The notes: generated from the sequence alone by a model not told the origin. A stretch of DNA of 17,879 nt from Acidimicrobiia bacterium (GCA_010025655.1 RGSV01000003.1:1-17879), one strand, 5' to 3'; shown: positions 7,329 to 15,412, counted from the first letter of the stretch. Made by a program: numbers and translations.

Positions 7329-9089
7329 ATGACTTCCACCACCTTGCGCACGCACCTGTGCGGCGAACTCACTGCAGCCAACATCGGCCAACAAGTCACG
7401 CTCGCCGGGTGGGTCTCGCGTCGCCGCGAACACGGAGACAAGTTGGCCTTTCTCGATGTGCGCGACTACTCAGGCGTCATGCAATGCGTCATTGATGACG
7501 GCACCGACGCACGCAGCGAGTGGGTGGTGCAAATCGTTGGCACTGTCACTGCGCGACCAGAAGGTACGCGCAATACCAACCTCTCCACTGGTGAAGTTGA
7601 GCTCACTTCATGCACGCTGACTGTGCTCAATGCAGCCGAGCCGCCGCCGTTTCCAATTGATGCTCGCGCTGATGAAGTCGACGAGAACATTCGACTGAAG
7701 TACCGATATCTCGACATTCGCCGTGAGCGCATGCAGCGCAACATTCGGCTGCGCGCCCGTGTCAACTCGGCGATTCGTGCAGCGATGGAAGAGCAGGGCT
7801 TCATCGAAGTCGAGACTCCCTTCCTCATGCCATCGACGCCCGAAGGCGCGCGCGAGTTTCTCGTGCCATCGCGCAAAGAGCCCGGTTCTTTTTATGCCTT
7901 GCCACAATCGCCGCAGTTGTGGAAGCAGTTGCTGATGGTCGCGGGTGTCGACCGCTACTACCAGGTCGCTCGGTGTCTGCGCGACGAAGACCTTCGCGCC
8001 GACCGCCAATACGAATTCATGCAGCTCGATGCCGAGATGAGCTTTGTTTCGAAAGACGACGTGCTTGCGGCAATTTCGCACTCGGTAACTGCAGCGGCAC
8101 GCGCGGCGACAGGAGAAACACCGCCCCCAATCGAACGAATCACGTGGCACGATGCGATGAATCGGTTCGGTAGCGACAAGCCCGACCTGCGCTTTGCGAT
8201 GGAACTCGTCGAACTCACATCTGTTTTCGCAGGCACCGGCTTCAAGGCGTTCGCGGCTGCGGCAAGCATCAAGGGCTTGCGAGTCGATGCGACAACGTAT
8301 CCCGATGCTGCCGCGATGGGCCGCAACAAACTCGATGCGCTCACTGATCGCGCCAAGCAGCTCGGTGCGAAGGGTCTGGTGTGGATGAAAGTAGGCGAGG
8401 GCAATGCGCTCGAGTCTCCCGTTGCCAAGTTCCTGAGCGACGACGAGAAAGCGAAGTTGTGCACGGCCCTTGGCGCACGCCCTGGCGACTTGTTGTTGCT
8501 GGTGGCCGATGAGTGGTCGACCACCTGCACGGTGCTCGGACAATTGCGCAATGACTTGGCGCGACCACCAGTGCACGAAGGCCCGTACCGCTACGTCTGG
8601 GTGATTGACTTCCCCCTCTTTGTCGGTATCAATCCGACCACAAAGAAGCCACAGCCGGGCCACCACCCGTTCTGTCACCCGCACCCCGACGACTTGGCGA
8701 AACTTGAGACCGACCCGCTCAACGTGCGTGCACTCGCCTATGACCTGGTGTTGAACGGATGGGAGCTTGGCTCGGGGTCGATTCGAATTCATGAGCCCGA
8801 ACTGCAGCGGCGCGTGTTTCAGATTCTTGGCATCGACGATGCAACCGCCGATCGCAAATTCGGTTTCTTCTTGCAGCCGTTCAGATATGGTGCACCACCA
8901 CACGGTGGTTTTGCGTACGGTATCGACCGGCTCGTCGCGATTCTCGCCGGTGAAGAGAACATTCGTGAAGTCATTGCCTTCCCCAAGACGCAGTCAGGTC
9001 TCGACCCGATGACCAACGCCCCCGGTCCAGTTGATGCTGCGCAACTCGCCGAACTCGGTCTGCGCACACTGCCCAAACCGGCAGGCTGA
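7329..9089 (+). CDS. aspS: Aspartyl-tRNA synthetase, probably non-discriminating (Asp/Asn)
   Basis: This bacterial-type class IIb synthetase charges tRNA-Asp. The 586-residue product has the N-terminal OB-fold anticodon domain (about 8-120) and the conserved YRYLDIRRERM segment. The catalytic core is split by the bacterial GAD insertion, and motif 2 RDEDLRADRQ starts at residue 218. GGFAYGIDRLVAILAG is motif 3. The loop RRREHGDK carries His35 where tRNA-Asp-specific enzymes such as that of E. coli carry Leu. A His here is a hallmark of non-discriminating AspRS enzymes that also charge tRNA-Asn for GatCAB conversion. Motif 2 continues as QYEFMQLD instead of the nearly universal QPEFTQ(I/L)D. 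The ATG lies 6 bases after hisS. Identity is secure; the dual tRNA specificity is inferred. Confidence 0.97.
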   Translation: MTSTTLRTHLCGELTAANIGQQVTLAGWVSRRREHGDKLAFLDVRDYSGVMQCVIDDGTDARSEWVVQIVGTVTARPEGTRNTNLSTGEVELTSCTLTVLNAAEPPPFPIDARADEVDENIRLKYRYLDIRRERMQRNIRLRARVNSAIRAAMEEQGFIEVETPFLMPSTPEGAREFLVPSRKEPGSFYALPQSPQLWKQLLMVAGVDRYYQVARCLRDEDLRADRQYEFMQLDAEMSFVSKDDVLAAISHSVTAAARAATGETPPPIERITWHDAMNRFGSDKPDLRFAMELVELTSVFAGTGFKAFAAAASIKGLRVDATTYPDAAAMGRNKLDALTDRAKQLGAKGLVWMKVGEGNALESPVAKFLSDDEKAKLCTALGARPGDLLLLVADEWSTTCTVLGQLRNDLARPPVHEGPYRYVWVIDFPLFVGINPTTKKPQPGHHPFCHPHPDDLAKLETDPLNVRALAYDLVLNGWELGSGSIRIHEPELQRRVFQILGIDDATADRKFGFFLQPFRYGAPPHGGFAYGIDRLVAILAGEENIREVIAFPKTQSGLDPMTNAPGPVDAAQLAELGLRTLPKPAG

Positions 9090-9110
9090 GGCGCGTCAAC
9101 GCGACGCTCG

Positions 9111-10259
9111 ATGACCGGCGACGATCTCTTCAGCGCGGCGGCCGAGCGCACCTTGCGCGGTCAGGCGCCGCTCGCTGCACGACTTCGACCACGCACGCTC
9201 GACGACGTCGTCGGTCAAACACACCTGTTGGGGGAACAGGGTCCGTTGCGCAGGCTCATCGAAACCGATCGTCTGTCATCGGTGATTCTCTGGGGGCCAC
9301 CCGGCGTAGGCAAGACCACGATTGCTGAGGTCATCGCTCTCGTCACCAAGCGTGCCTTCGTGCGGCTCTCGGCCGTGACTGCGGGAGTCAAAGATGTGCG
9401 CGAGGTGCTCGAGGCGGCGCGCGACCGACTCGGTCAGCAGCAACAGCGCACGATCGTGTTCGTCGACGAAATCCACCGCTTCAATTCGGCGCAGCAAGAT
9501 TCACTGCTTCCTGCCGTCGAAGCGGGGCTCATCACGTTGGTGGGGGCCACCACCGAGAATCCGTTCTTTGAAGTCAACGCTCCGTTGCGTAGCCGCTCGA
9601 CGCTGTTGCGGCTTGAGCCACTGACCAACGAAGAACTCCATGCGCTCTTGCGACGTGGTCTCACGCTGGAATCTGCCCAGGCAACCGACGACGCACTCGA
9701 GCTGATCGTGTTGCGTTGCGGGGGAGACGGGCGTCAAGCGCTCACATCGCTCGAGGTTGCGCTGGCATTGGCCGAAGGTTCCGAAATCACTCTCGCCCAC
9801 GCTGAGGCGGCACTCGCCACTAGTGCCCTGCGCTACGGCCGCAACGATCACTATGACGTCATCTCGGCGTTGATCAAGAGCATGCGCTCAGGTGACGAGA
9901 CCAGCGCAGTCTTTTGGCTGGCGCGAATGATTGAGGCTGGTGACGACCCGCGTTTTATCGCGCGACGGCTGATTGTGTTCGCGAGCGAAGACATCGGTCA
10001 CGCCGACCCAGTGGCATTGTCGGTCGCCACGGGTGCGGCGCTGGCGGTCGAACATGTCGGTTTGCCGGAAGCGCGCTACAACCTGACCCATGCAGTCATG
10101 CACTTGGCACGCGCACCGAAAAGCCGCGCGGTGGTCGATGCCATCACGACGGCTACCGAGGCATTACACAACGGCGCATCGAGTGAAGTTCCCCTGCACC
10201 TGCGTGATGGCACCACACCTCAGGGCAGCGTGATTCCTCCTCGGCGATACGCTCAGTAG
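9111..10259 (+). CDS. rarA: Replication-associated recombination protein RarA (MgsA), shortened C-terminus
   Basis: This AAA+ ATPase of the RarA/WRNIP1 family acts at stalled replication forks. In the 382-residue product, Walker A GPPGVGKT is at 62-69, Walker B IVFVDEIHRFN at 115-125, sensor 1 GATTEN at 145-150, the arginine-finger region LRSR at 159-162, and GGDGRQALT at about 204-212. The tetramerisation part is clear (DVISALIKSMRSGD, WLARMIEAGDDP, ASEDIGHADP). After VPLHLRDG the protein goes directly to GSVIPPRRYAQ, whereas typical members continue with a conserved LG-x-GxGYKYPHD-like segment of about 30-40 residues before a terminal RRYY. The deletion appears clean, with no visible frameshift. 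The ATG at 9111 is 21 bases after aspS. A small membrane gene and alaS follow. Confidence 0.95.
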   Translation: MTGDDLFSAAAERTLRGQAPLAARLRPRTLDDVVGQTHLLGEQGPLRRLIETDRLSSVILWGPPGVGKTTIAEVIALVTKRAFVRLSAVTAGVKDVREVLEAARDRLGQQQQRTIVFVDEIHRFNSAQQDSLLPAVEAGLITLVGATTENPFFEVNAPLRSRSTLLRLEPLTNEELHALLRRGLTLESAQATDDALELIVLRCGGDGRQALTSLEVALALAEGSEITLAHAEAALATSALRYGRNDHYDVISALIKSMRSGDETSAVFWLARMIEAGDDPRFIARRLIVFASEDIGHADPVALSVATGAALAVEHVGLPEARYNLTHAVMHLARAPKSRAVVDAITTATEALHNGASSEVPLHLRDGTTPQGSVIPPRRYAQ

Positions 10260-10264
10260 CGGTC

Positions 10265-10489
10265 ATGTTTCGTCGTTTGTTCTGGTTCGCGCTCGGCGCC
10301 CTCGCGGCACTCTTCGGTTACGGCTGGCTGCGGCGCAAGGCTGACAGCGCCGCTACCAAAGAGTCGGTCGATGGCTTCATCGACTCGCTGGTTGATGGCG
10401 TGTTGGCAATGAAAGAGCGAGTCAACCAGACCGTCGGTGGCGCTAGCGAGCGCTCGCGCGAATCGACGAGCAACGACCTCTTCGAATAA
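10265..10489 (+). CDS. Small single-span membrane protein upstream of alaS
   Basis: This 74-residue protein has an N-terminal hydrophobic helix at about 5-22 (starting MFRRLFWFALGALAALFGYG), then a basic WLRRK, and a polar, probably cytoplasmic, helical tail ending in a Ser/Glu-rich stretch. Function is unknown. In Streptomyces and relatives a small protein beginning MFRR-x-FWF with similar layout (the DUF6167 type, recalled from memory) occupies the same place just before alaS. Homology is inferred from position and the N-terminal pattern. It sits 5 bases after rarA and 4 bases before alaS, so it is almost certainly cotranscribed. Its coding reality is supported by tight packing and the amphipathic tail. 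Confidence 0.8.
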   Translation: MFRRLFWFALGALAALFGYGWLRRKADSAATKESVDGFIDSLVDGVLAMKERVNQTVGGASERSRESTSNDLFE

Positions 10490-10493
10490 CCCG

Positions 10494-13124
10494 ATGCCGC
10501 GCGCCGACATCACGACGGCCGACCAATTACGTCGGGCCTTTACGGGCTTTTTCGCCGACAGAGGGCACAGCATCGTTCCATCTGCCAGCTTGATTCCGTT
10601 CGATCCGACGATCATGTTCACGGTTGCAGGCATGGTGCCGTTCAAGCCATATTTCGTCGGAGAAGAGACCGCACCTTTCCCGCGGGCGGTGAGTGTGCAG
10701 AAGTGTGTGCGCGCCGGCGGTAAGCACAACGACCTTGACGACGTCGGCCGCACGAAGCGCCACCTCGTGTTCTTTGAAATGCTCGGTAACTTCAGTTTCG
10801 GCGACTACTTCAAAGAGAAGGCGATTCCCTGGAGCTGGGAACTCGTCACCGAGGTGTTTGGGTTTGATGGTGACCAGTTGTGGATCACCGTGCACGAGAG
10901 CGACGACGAGGCCGAGCAGATCTGGCACGAGGTGGTCGGTGTGCCGATGAACCGAATTCAGCGCCTCGGCGACGCCGACAACTTCTGGCAGATGGGCGAC
11001 GTCGGGCCGTGCGGGCCGTGTTCAGAGATTCACATCGACCGCGGCAGTGCATTCGGACCAGACGGTGGTCCGCTGCACGACCCGAAGGGTGATCGCTTTC
11101 TCGAATTTTGGAATCTCGTCTTCATGCAGTACAACCAAGCCAAAGACGGCTCGCGCACCCGCTTGCCGAAGCCGTCGATTGACACGGGCGCAGGGTTCGA
11201 GCGCATTCTCACACTGACACAGGGCGTCGACTCGATCTGGGAGACCGATCTGCTGGCGCCGCTCATCGACAAAGGACGCAGCCTGAGTGGTGCCGAGTAT
11301 CGCATCGGAGACTACGAACATCGACCGAGCTTCAGTCTGCGTGTCATGGCCGAGCACGCACGATCGTCGATGATGATGATCAACGATGGCGTGTTCCCGT
11401 CGAATGAAGGGCGTGGTTATGTGCTGCGTCGCATCATTCGTCGCGCAGTGCGCCACGCCTATCTGCTTGGGTGCGAGAAACTCGTTATGCCTTCGCTCGT
11501 CGAAACTGCGCTTGGGCTCATGAAGAATGCCTACCCAGACCTGTCGACCAATCGCGACTTCATTCTCGGTGTTATCACACGTGAGGAAGAAAAGTTCCGC
11601 GGCACGTTGCGCACAGGTCTCGGCATTCTCGAAGATGAGTTTGGGCGCAAGACAGACACGATCAGTGGCAAGTCGGCCTTTGCCTTGCATGACACCTACG
11701 GGTTTCCGCTCGAGCTAACCCAAGAAATCGCTCAAGAGCGCGGTGTCGGTATCGACGTGGCAGGTTTTGAACACGAGATGAACCAGCAGCGCGAGCGCGG
11801 CAAGAGCGCCCGCAAGAACGAAGCAGCCGACCCGCAACGAGTGGCGGCTTATCGCGCGCTCGTCGACAAGCACGGTGTTACATCGTTCGTTGGCTACGAA
11901 CATGAGTCATGCGACGCCAAGGTGCTCGCCGTACTTGGGCCGTTCGATTACGACGACGGCTCGAGTGTGTACGAGATGTATCTCGACACGACGCCGTTCT
12001 ATGCCGAAAGTGGTGGTCAGGTCGGTGACAAGGGTGTCATCACCACCGCATCAGCAACCGCGCAGGTGATCGACACGACCTTCGCCGCCCCGGGTCTGCG
12101 GCGTCATCTCGCGCGCATCACGCGTGGCCAATTTGCCGAGGGCGAAGTCGTGCACGCCGCAATCGACTCAGCAGCCCGCGCCGCCACGCGCCGTAACCAC
12201 ACTGCGACCCACGTCTTGCACTGGGCACTGCGTGAGGTGCTCGGCGAGCACGTGAAGCAGGCCGGGTCGTTGGTCGCCCCTGATCGTCTGCGTTTCGACT
12301 TCAGTCACTACGAAGCCGTCACGCCAGCCGAGATTCGTCGCATTGAGCAACTTGCCAACGCAGAAGTCTTGACCAACGCCCGAGTGACGGCGACAGAGAT
12401 GTCGAAGCAGGCGGCGAGCGACAAGGGTGCGATCGCGTTCTTCGGCGACAAATATGGCGACGTGGTGCGCGTGCTCGAGGCAGGCAAGTCGCTCGAGTTG
12501 TGCGGTGGCACACACGTGTCGGCAACTGGTGACATCGGCCCGATCAAAGTGGTGAGCGAGGGCTCAATCGGCTCAAACCTGCGACGAATCGAGGCGCTAA
12601 CGGGTGAACACGCCGTGCGATACATGCTCGACACGGCGGCGTCGGTGGCGGCGGCAGCCGACGTGCTCGGTGGCAAACCCGATGAGCTTGTTGCCGCAGC
12701 ACAGCGCGCCGTCGACAACGCCAAGTCGCTCAACGAAGAACTCAAGCGCCTGCGTGCCGCCCAGGCCGCTACTCGTGCCGCAGAACTTGCTGCACGCGCC
12801 AGTGACGGTGCGCTCGTCGCTCGTGTCGACGGCTTGGCTCCTGCCGAATTGCGCGATCTTGCCATCGCCGTGCGTGCGACGTCGGGTATCGAAGCCGTGG
12901 TGCTCGGTGGCATCTCTGACTCTGGCGGTGTTGCGCTGGTCGCTGCCGTCATGCCGGCCAGCGGCTTGAAGGCGGGGGAGTTGATCAAAGATGCGGCCAA
13001 GCAGGTCGGTGGCGGTGGTGGCGGCAAGGGTGACATCGCGACTGCGGGTGGCAAGAACACCGCAGCGCTTGACGAAGCGCTGGCTACGGCGACAAAGGCA
13101 GTTGCGGCAGCGCGACAAGCGTGA
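10494..13124 (+). CDS. alaS: Alanyl-tRNA synthetase
   Basis: This class II synthetase charges tRNA-Ala and also hydrolyses mischarged Ser/Gly-tRNA-Ala. From the ATG at 10494 it is 876 residues, normal for the family. Visible elements are the catalytic core with IMFTVAGMVPFKPYF (40-54), KCVRAGGKHNDL (70-81), the motif 2 region FFEMLGNFSFGDYF (93-106) and DVGPCGPCSEIH (169-180). The editing domain has zinc ligands His569 and His573 (HTATH) and Cys670/His674 (CGGTH). The C-terminal C-Ala domain has the GGGGGGKGD and ATAGG elements. An in-frame GTG at 10437 is rejected as the start because it lies inside the upstream gene and adds 19 residues unlike the family. The 3' end overlaps the first possible ruvX start by 4 bases. 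Confidence 0.97.
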   Translation: MPRADITTADQLRRAFTGFFADRGHSIVPSASLIPFDPTIMFTVAGMVPFKPYFVGEETAPFPRAVSVQKCVRAGGKHNDLDDVGRTKRHLVFFEMLGNFSFGDYFKEKAIPWSWELVTEVFGFDGDQLWITVHESDDEAEQIWHEVVGVPMNRIQRLGDADNFWQMGDVGPCGPCSEIHIDRGSAFGPDGGPLHDPKGDRFLEFWNLVFMQYNQAKDGSRTRLPKPSIDTGAGFERILTLTQGVDSIWETDLLAPLIDKGRSLSGAEYRIGDYEHRPSFSLRVMAEHARSSMMMINDGVFPSNEGRGYVLRRIIRRAVRHAYLLGCEKLVMPSLVETALGLMKNAYPDLSTNRDFILGVITREEEKFRGTLRTGLGILEDEFGRKTDTISGKSAFALHDTYGFPLELTQEIAQERGVGIDVAGFEHEMNQQRERGKSARKNEAADPQRVAAYRALVDKHGVTSFVGYEHESCDAKVLAVLGPFDYDDGSSVYEMYLDTTPFYAESGGQVGDKGVITTASATAQVIDTTFAAPGLRRHLARITRGQFAEGEVVHAAIDSAARAATRRNHTATHVLHWALREVLGEHVKQAGSLVAPDRLRFDFSHYEAVTPAEIRRIEQLANAEVLTNARVTATEMSKQAASDKGAIAFFGDKYGDVVRVLEAGKSLELCGGTHVSATGDIGPIKVVSEGSIGSNLRRIEALTGEHAVRYMLDTAASVAAAADVLGGKPDELVAAAQRAVDNAKSLNEELKRLRAAQAATRAAELAARASDGALVARVDGLAPAELRDLAIAVRATSGIEAVVLGGISDSGGVALVAAVMPASGLKAGELIKDAAKQVGGGGGGKGDIATAGGKNTAALDEALATATKAVAAARQA

Positions 13125-13564
13125 CCATGCGATGTCTCGGTCTCGACCTTGGCAGTCGGCGCATCGGAGTTGCTCTCTGTGACCCCGATGAGCGGGTCGC
13201 AACACCACTCACCGTCATCGAACGCGCCAAGCATCGCAACGACGATCATCGCCAGATCGCCGCGTTGGTAGCCGAATACGAAGCTCAGGCCGTGGTTGTT
13301 GGACTGCCGCTCAATCTGTCGAGCAAGGTTACGGCGGCGGCCCAGAGCGCCATTGACGAGACTGAGCAGTTACGTGGCGTACTGGGCGTTCCCGTTCACT
13401 TGCACGACGAACGCCTCACGACTGTGGCAGCTAATCGTTCGCTGGTCGAGATGGAAATGAAGGCTGACGCCCGTCGTCGAGTGGTCGACAAAGTTGCCGC
13501 GGCCGTGATGCTTCAGTCGTTCATCGACCACCGCCGTCACGAGCGTGAGCGAACATCTTCATGA
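13121..13564 (+). CDS. ruvX: RuvX/YqgF family nuclease (Holliday junction resolvase-like, 16S rRNA maturation)
   Basis: This RNase H-fold protein was proposed as a Holliday-junction resolvase, and in E. coli YqgF acts in processing the 5' end of 16S rRNA. Visible motifs, with numbering from the GTG, are LGLDLGSRRIGVAL with the first catalytic Asp9, VVVGLPLNLSS, HDERLTT with the catalytic Glu, and VVDKVAAAVMLQSFID with the last Asp. The GTG at 13121 overlaps alaS by 4 bases (GTGA) and gives 147 residues. The ATG at 13127 gives 145 and starts MRCLGLDLGS, closer to the usual N-terminus, so either start is possible. The 3' end overlaps mltG by 4 bases (ATGA). The alaS-ruvX-mltG-aroE order is widely conserved in actinobacteria. 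Confidence 0.95.
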   Translation: MTMRCLGLDLGSRRIGVALCDPDERVATPLTVIERAKHRNDDHRQIAALVAEYEAQAVVVGLPLNLSSKVTAAAQSAIDETEQLRGVLGVPVHLHDERLTTVAANRSLVEMEMKADARRRVVDKVAAAVMLQSFIDHRRHERERTSS

Positions 13565-14538
13565 ACGACTGGAACGAAGACCCGTGGGATACTCCGCGAG
13601 CGAGTGACGCGTCAGATTCCGACGGCATGGTGCCTGATCTGCGCAAATACTCGCGCGAGATTCTCATCGGCTTGGCGATTGTTGCAGCGGCCTTTATCGC
13701 CTGGGCCGGTTATCAAGTCACCTCGCTCGCGGGCGATTTACGGGTTGACGAAACGCCGACACTGCCGGCCGACAACGCCGTCACCGAAGTCGAGGTGGTT
13801 TTCCCCGAGGGTTTCACCGTGACGCAGATTGCCGCCCGCCTCGAACGCGACGCACCCGGCTTCACCACTGTCGGCGTTGATGCCGCGTTCGCCTCGGGTG
13901 AACTGGCGGCTCCGTTTCGACCCTCAGGCGTCACGTCGTATGAGGGGCTGCTGTTTCCCGCTCTCTACCGAGTGGCATCATACGAAGATGAAGTCGATGT
14001 GCTTGCTCGCATGATCGAAGAAATGCGAACGCGGGCCCTGGCCAACGACATCGAGGCAGCTGCCCAGCGCCTCGGGCGAACGCCGTATGAGATCATCACC
14101 ATCGCTTCGCTCATCGAAAAGGAGGTAAAGATCGCCGAAGAGCGCGCGCTCGTATCGCGCGTCATCCATAACCGTCTCGAACTTGACATGGAACTGCAGA
14201 TTGATGCGGCGTTGTACTACGGCGCCGCCGAGGGTGTCGACTTCGCGACTCTGAAGCAGGCAGATTCTCCCTACAACCTGTACCGCGTGAAGGGATTACC
14301 CCCGACGCCGATTGCCAACCCCGGAGAGGCTGCGCTGATTGCAGCGATGAACCCGGCCGATGACCCTGCCGACGACGACGAGCGCTGCACCGCGCGCACG
14401 AAGAAAGAAAAGCAGCAACCGTGTCGACTGTTGTTCTACGTGCTGTCTGATGCCGAGGGCCGCCACGCATTCTCTACCACCTATCGTCTGCACGAGAAGA
14501 ACGTCGAGGCTGCTCGCATCGCGGGCATACTGCCGTAA
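13561..14538 (+). CDS. mltG: MltG-type endolytic murein transglycosylase
   Basis: MltG cleaves nascent peptidoglycan strands at the membrane and so ends glycan polymerisation. The 325-residue protein has an acidic cytoplasmic N-terminus (1-30) and one membrane helix at about 32-52. A LysM-like region (VVFPEGFTVTQIAARL) follows, then the YceG catalytic domain. EGLLFPALY at 128-136 stands for the usual EGYLFPDTY. IASLIEKEV at 181-189 carries the catalytic Glu186. HNRLELDMELQIDAALYY (203-220), SPYNLYRVKGLPPTPIANPG (236-255) and HAFSTTYRLHEKN (302-314) are further family blocks. A charged insertion, about 266-290, contains the only two cysteines (Cys276 and Cys288), on the outer face of the membrane. 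It overlaps ruvX by ATGA. Confidence 0.95.
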   Translation: MNDWNEDPWDTPRASDASDSDGMVPDLRKYSREILIGLAIVAAAFIAWAGYQVTSLAGDLRVDETPTLPADNAVTEVEVVFPEGFTVTQIAARLERDAPGFTTVGVDAAFASGELAAPFRPSGVTSYEGLLFPALYRVASYEDEVDVLARMIEEMRTRALANDIEAAAQRLGRTPYEIITIASLIEKEVKIAEERALVSRVIHNRLELDMELQIDAALYYGAAEGVDFATLKQADSPYNLYRVKGLPPTPIANPGEAALIAAMNPADDPADDDERCTARTKKEKQQPCRLLFYVLSDAEGRHAFSTTYRLHEKNVEAARIAGILP

Positions 14539-14557
14539 CGCATAGCGAGTGACACCG

Positions 14558-15400
14558 ATGAAACAACTTGCTGCGGTCATCGGCAGCCCGGTGCGCCACA
14601 GCCTGTCACCTGCGATTCACAACGCGGCATTTGCACATCACGGCGATGCGTGGGTGTACGTCGCATTCGAGGTGCAGCCCGCGCATGCCGCGGCGGCCGT
14701 CGACGCAATGCGGGTGCTCGGCATCGCTGGGCTATCGGTGACGATGCCGCACAAAGAAATGGTGCTCGGCGCACTCGACGAGCTGTCTGACGATGCGCGA
14801 CTTGTCGGTGCGGCGAACACCGTAGTGCGTGATGCCAGTGGTCGTCTCGTCGGCCACAACACTGACGGGGCAGGTTGTGTTGATGCGCTGCAACGTGCCG
14901 GGGCAGACCTCGGCAGTGTCGCAGTCATCGGCGCGGGGGCAACGGCGCGTGCGGTGGTTGCCGCCCTGGCTCGCACTGGCACCACGATCGGTGTCGCAAA
15001 TCGCACGGCACAGCGCCGCGCCGAGGCGGTGCGTCTCGGCAACACCGTGCGTAGTGGCTCGACGAGCGAGATCAACGCCATTGACATCGCGCGATTTCCG
15101 ACCATCATCAATACGACACCCGTCGGAATGCACGGAGTTCAACCCGGCGAGTCGGCCGCCGCAATTCCCGTCGAAGTAGCGATGCTTCGTGCCGGCCAGT
15201 TCGTTCTTGATGCGGTGTATCACCCGCTCGAGACGGCGCTCTTGCGTGCCGTGCGTGATCGCGGTGGCGTGGCAATTGACGGGCTCGAGATGTTATGTGC
15301 ACAGGCAGCGCGTCAACAAGAGCTGTGGTTGGGTCGCCGACCTGATGTCGCACTCATGCGCGCTGCGGCGCTCGGCGAGCTCGCCAAATCACAGCAGTAG
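14558..15400 (+). CDS. aroE: Shikimate dehydrogenase
   Basis: This enzyme reduces 3-dehydroshikimate to shikimate with NADPH. From the ATG at 14558 it is 280 residues. Visible motifs are GSPVRHSLSPAIHNAAF (9-25) with the shikimate-binding serines Ser15 and Ser17, SVTMPHKE (60-67) with catalytic Lys66, GHNTDGAG (99-106) with catalytic Asp103, the NADP-binding loop GAGATAR (125-131), NRT (148-150) as the phosphate-recognition motif, and NTTPVGM (185-191). AIDGLEMLCAQAARQ closes the family pattern. An in-frame GTG at 14549 would add three residues (MTP) and cannot be excluded. The gene follows mltG by 19 bases and precedes aroC by 12, opening the shikimate cluster. Confidence 0.95.
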   Translation: MKQLAAVIGSPVRHSLSPAIHNAAFAHHGDAWVYVAFEVQPAHAAAAVDAMRVLGIAGLSVTMPHKEMVLGALDELSDDARLVGAANTVVRDASGRLVGHNTDGAGCVDALQRAGADLGSVAVIGAGATARAVVAALARTGTTIGVANRTAQRRAEAVRLGNTVRSGSTSEINAIDIARFPTIINTTPVGMHGVQPGESAAAIPVEVAMLRAGQFVLDAVYHPLETALLRAVRDRGGVAIDGLEMLCAQAARQQELWLGRRPDVALMRAAALGELAKSQQ

Positions 15401-15403
15401 AAT
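15398..15403 (+). promoter_or_regulatory. Possible -10 box for aroC (TAGAAT)
   Basis: TAGAAT is one base from the TATAAT consensus and ends 9 bases before the aroC ATG, which would give a leader of about 0-3 bases. The TAG is also the aroE stop codon. No -35 hexamer is apparent and no Shine-Dalgarno sequence precedes aroC. Confidence 0.28.
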
Positions 15404-15412
15404 TCAGCGCAG

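Noticed and set aside
6552..7433. Minus-strand open frame (293 codons) opposite hisS and the start of aspS
   Set aside because: It crosses two real genes, has no domain pattern, and has the composition of antisense reading.
7608..8903. Long open frame (431 codons) on the minus strand opposite aspS
   Set aside because: It mirrors the codon structure of a clearly conserved gene, has no recognisable motif and is rich in Arg/His/Cys, as expected for a GC-rich antisense shadow.
10446..10457. 12-base perfect palindrome GCGAGCGCTCGC
   Set aside because: It lies within the coding sequence of the small membrane gene, is built from common GC-rich codons, and has no T-run or other regulatory context.
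10437..10493. GTG at 10437 as the start of alaS
   Set aside because: It would overlap most of the end of the small membrane gene and add residues foreign to AlaRS; the ATG at 10494 gives the normal N-terminus and length.
12308..13249. Minus-strand frame (313 codons) opposite alaS and ruvX
   Set aside because: It is Ala/Ser-rich antisense of conserved coding sequence with no motif.
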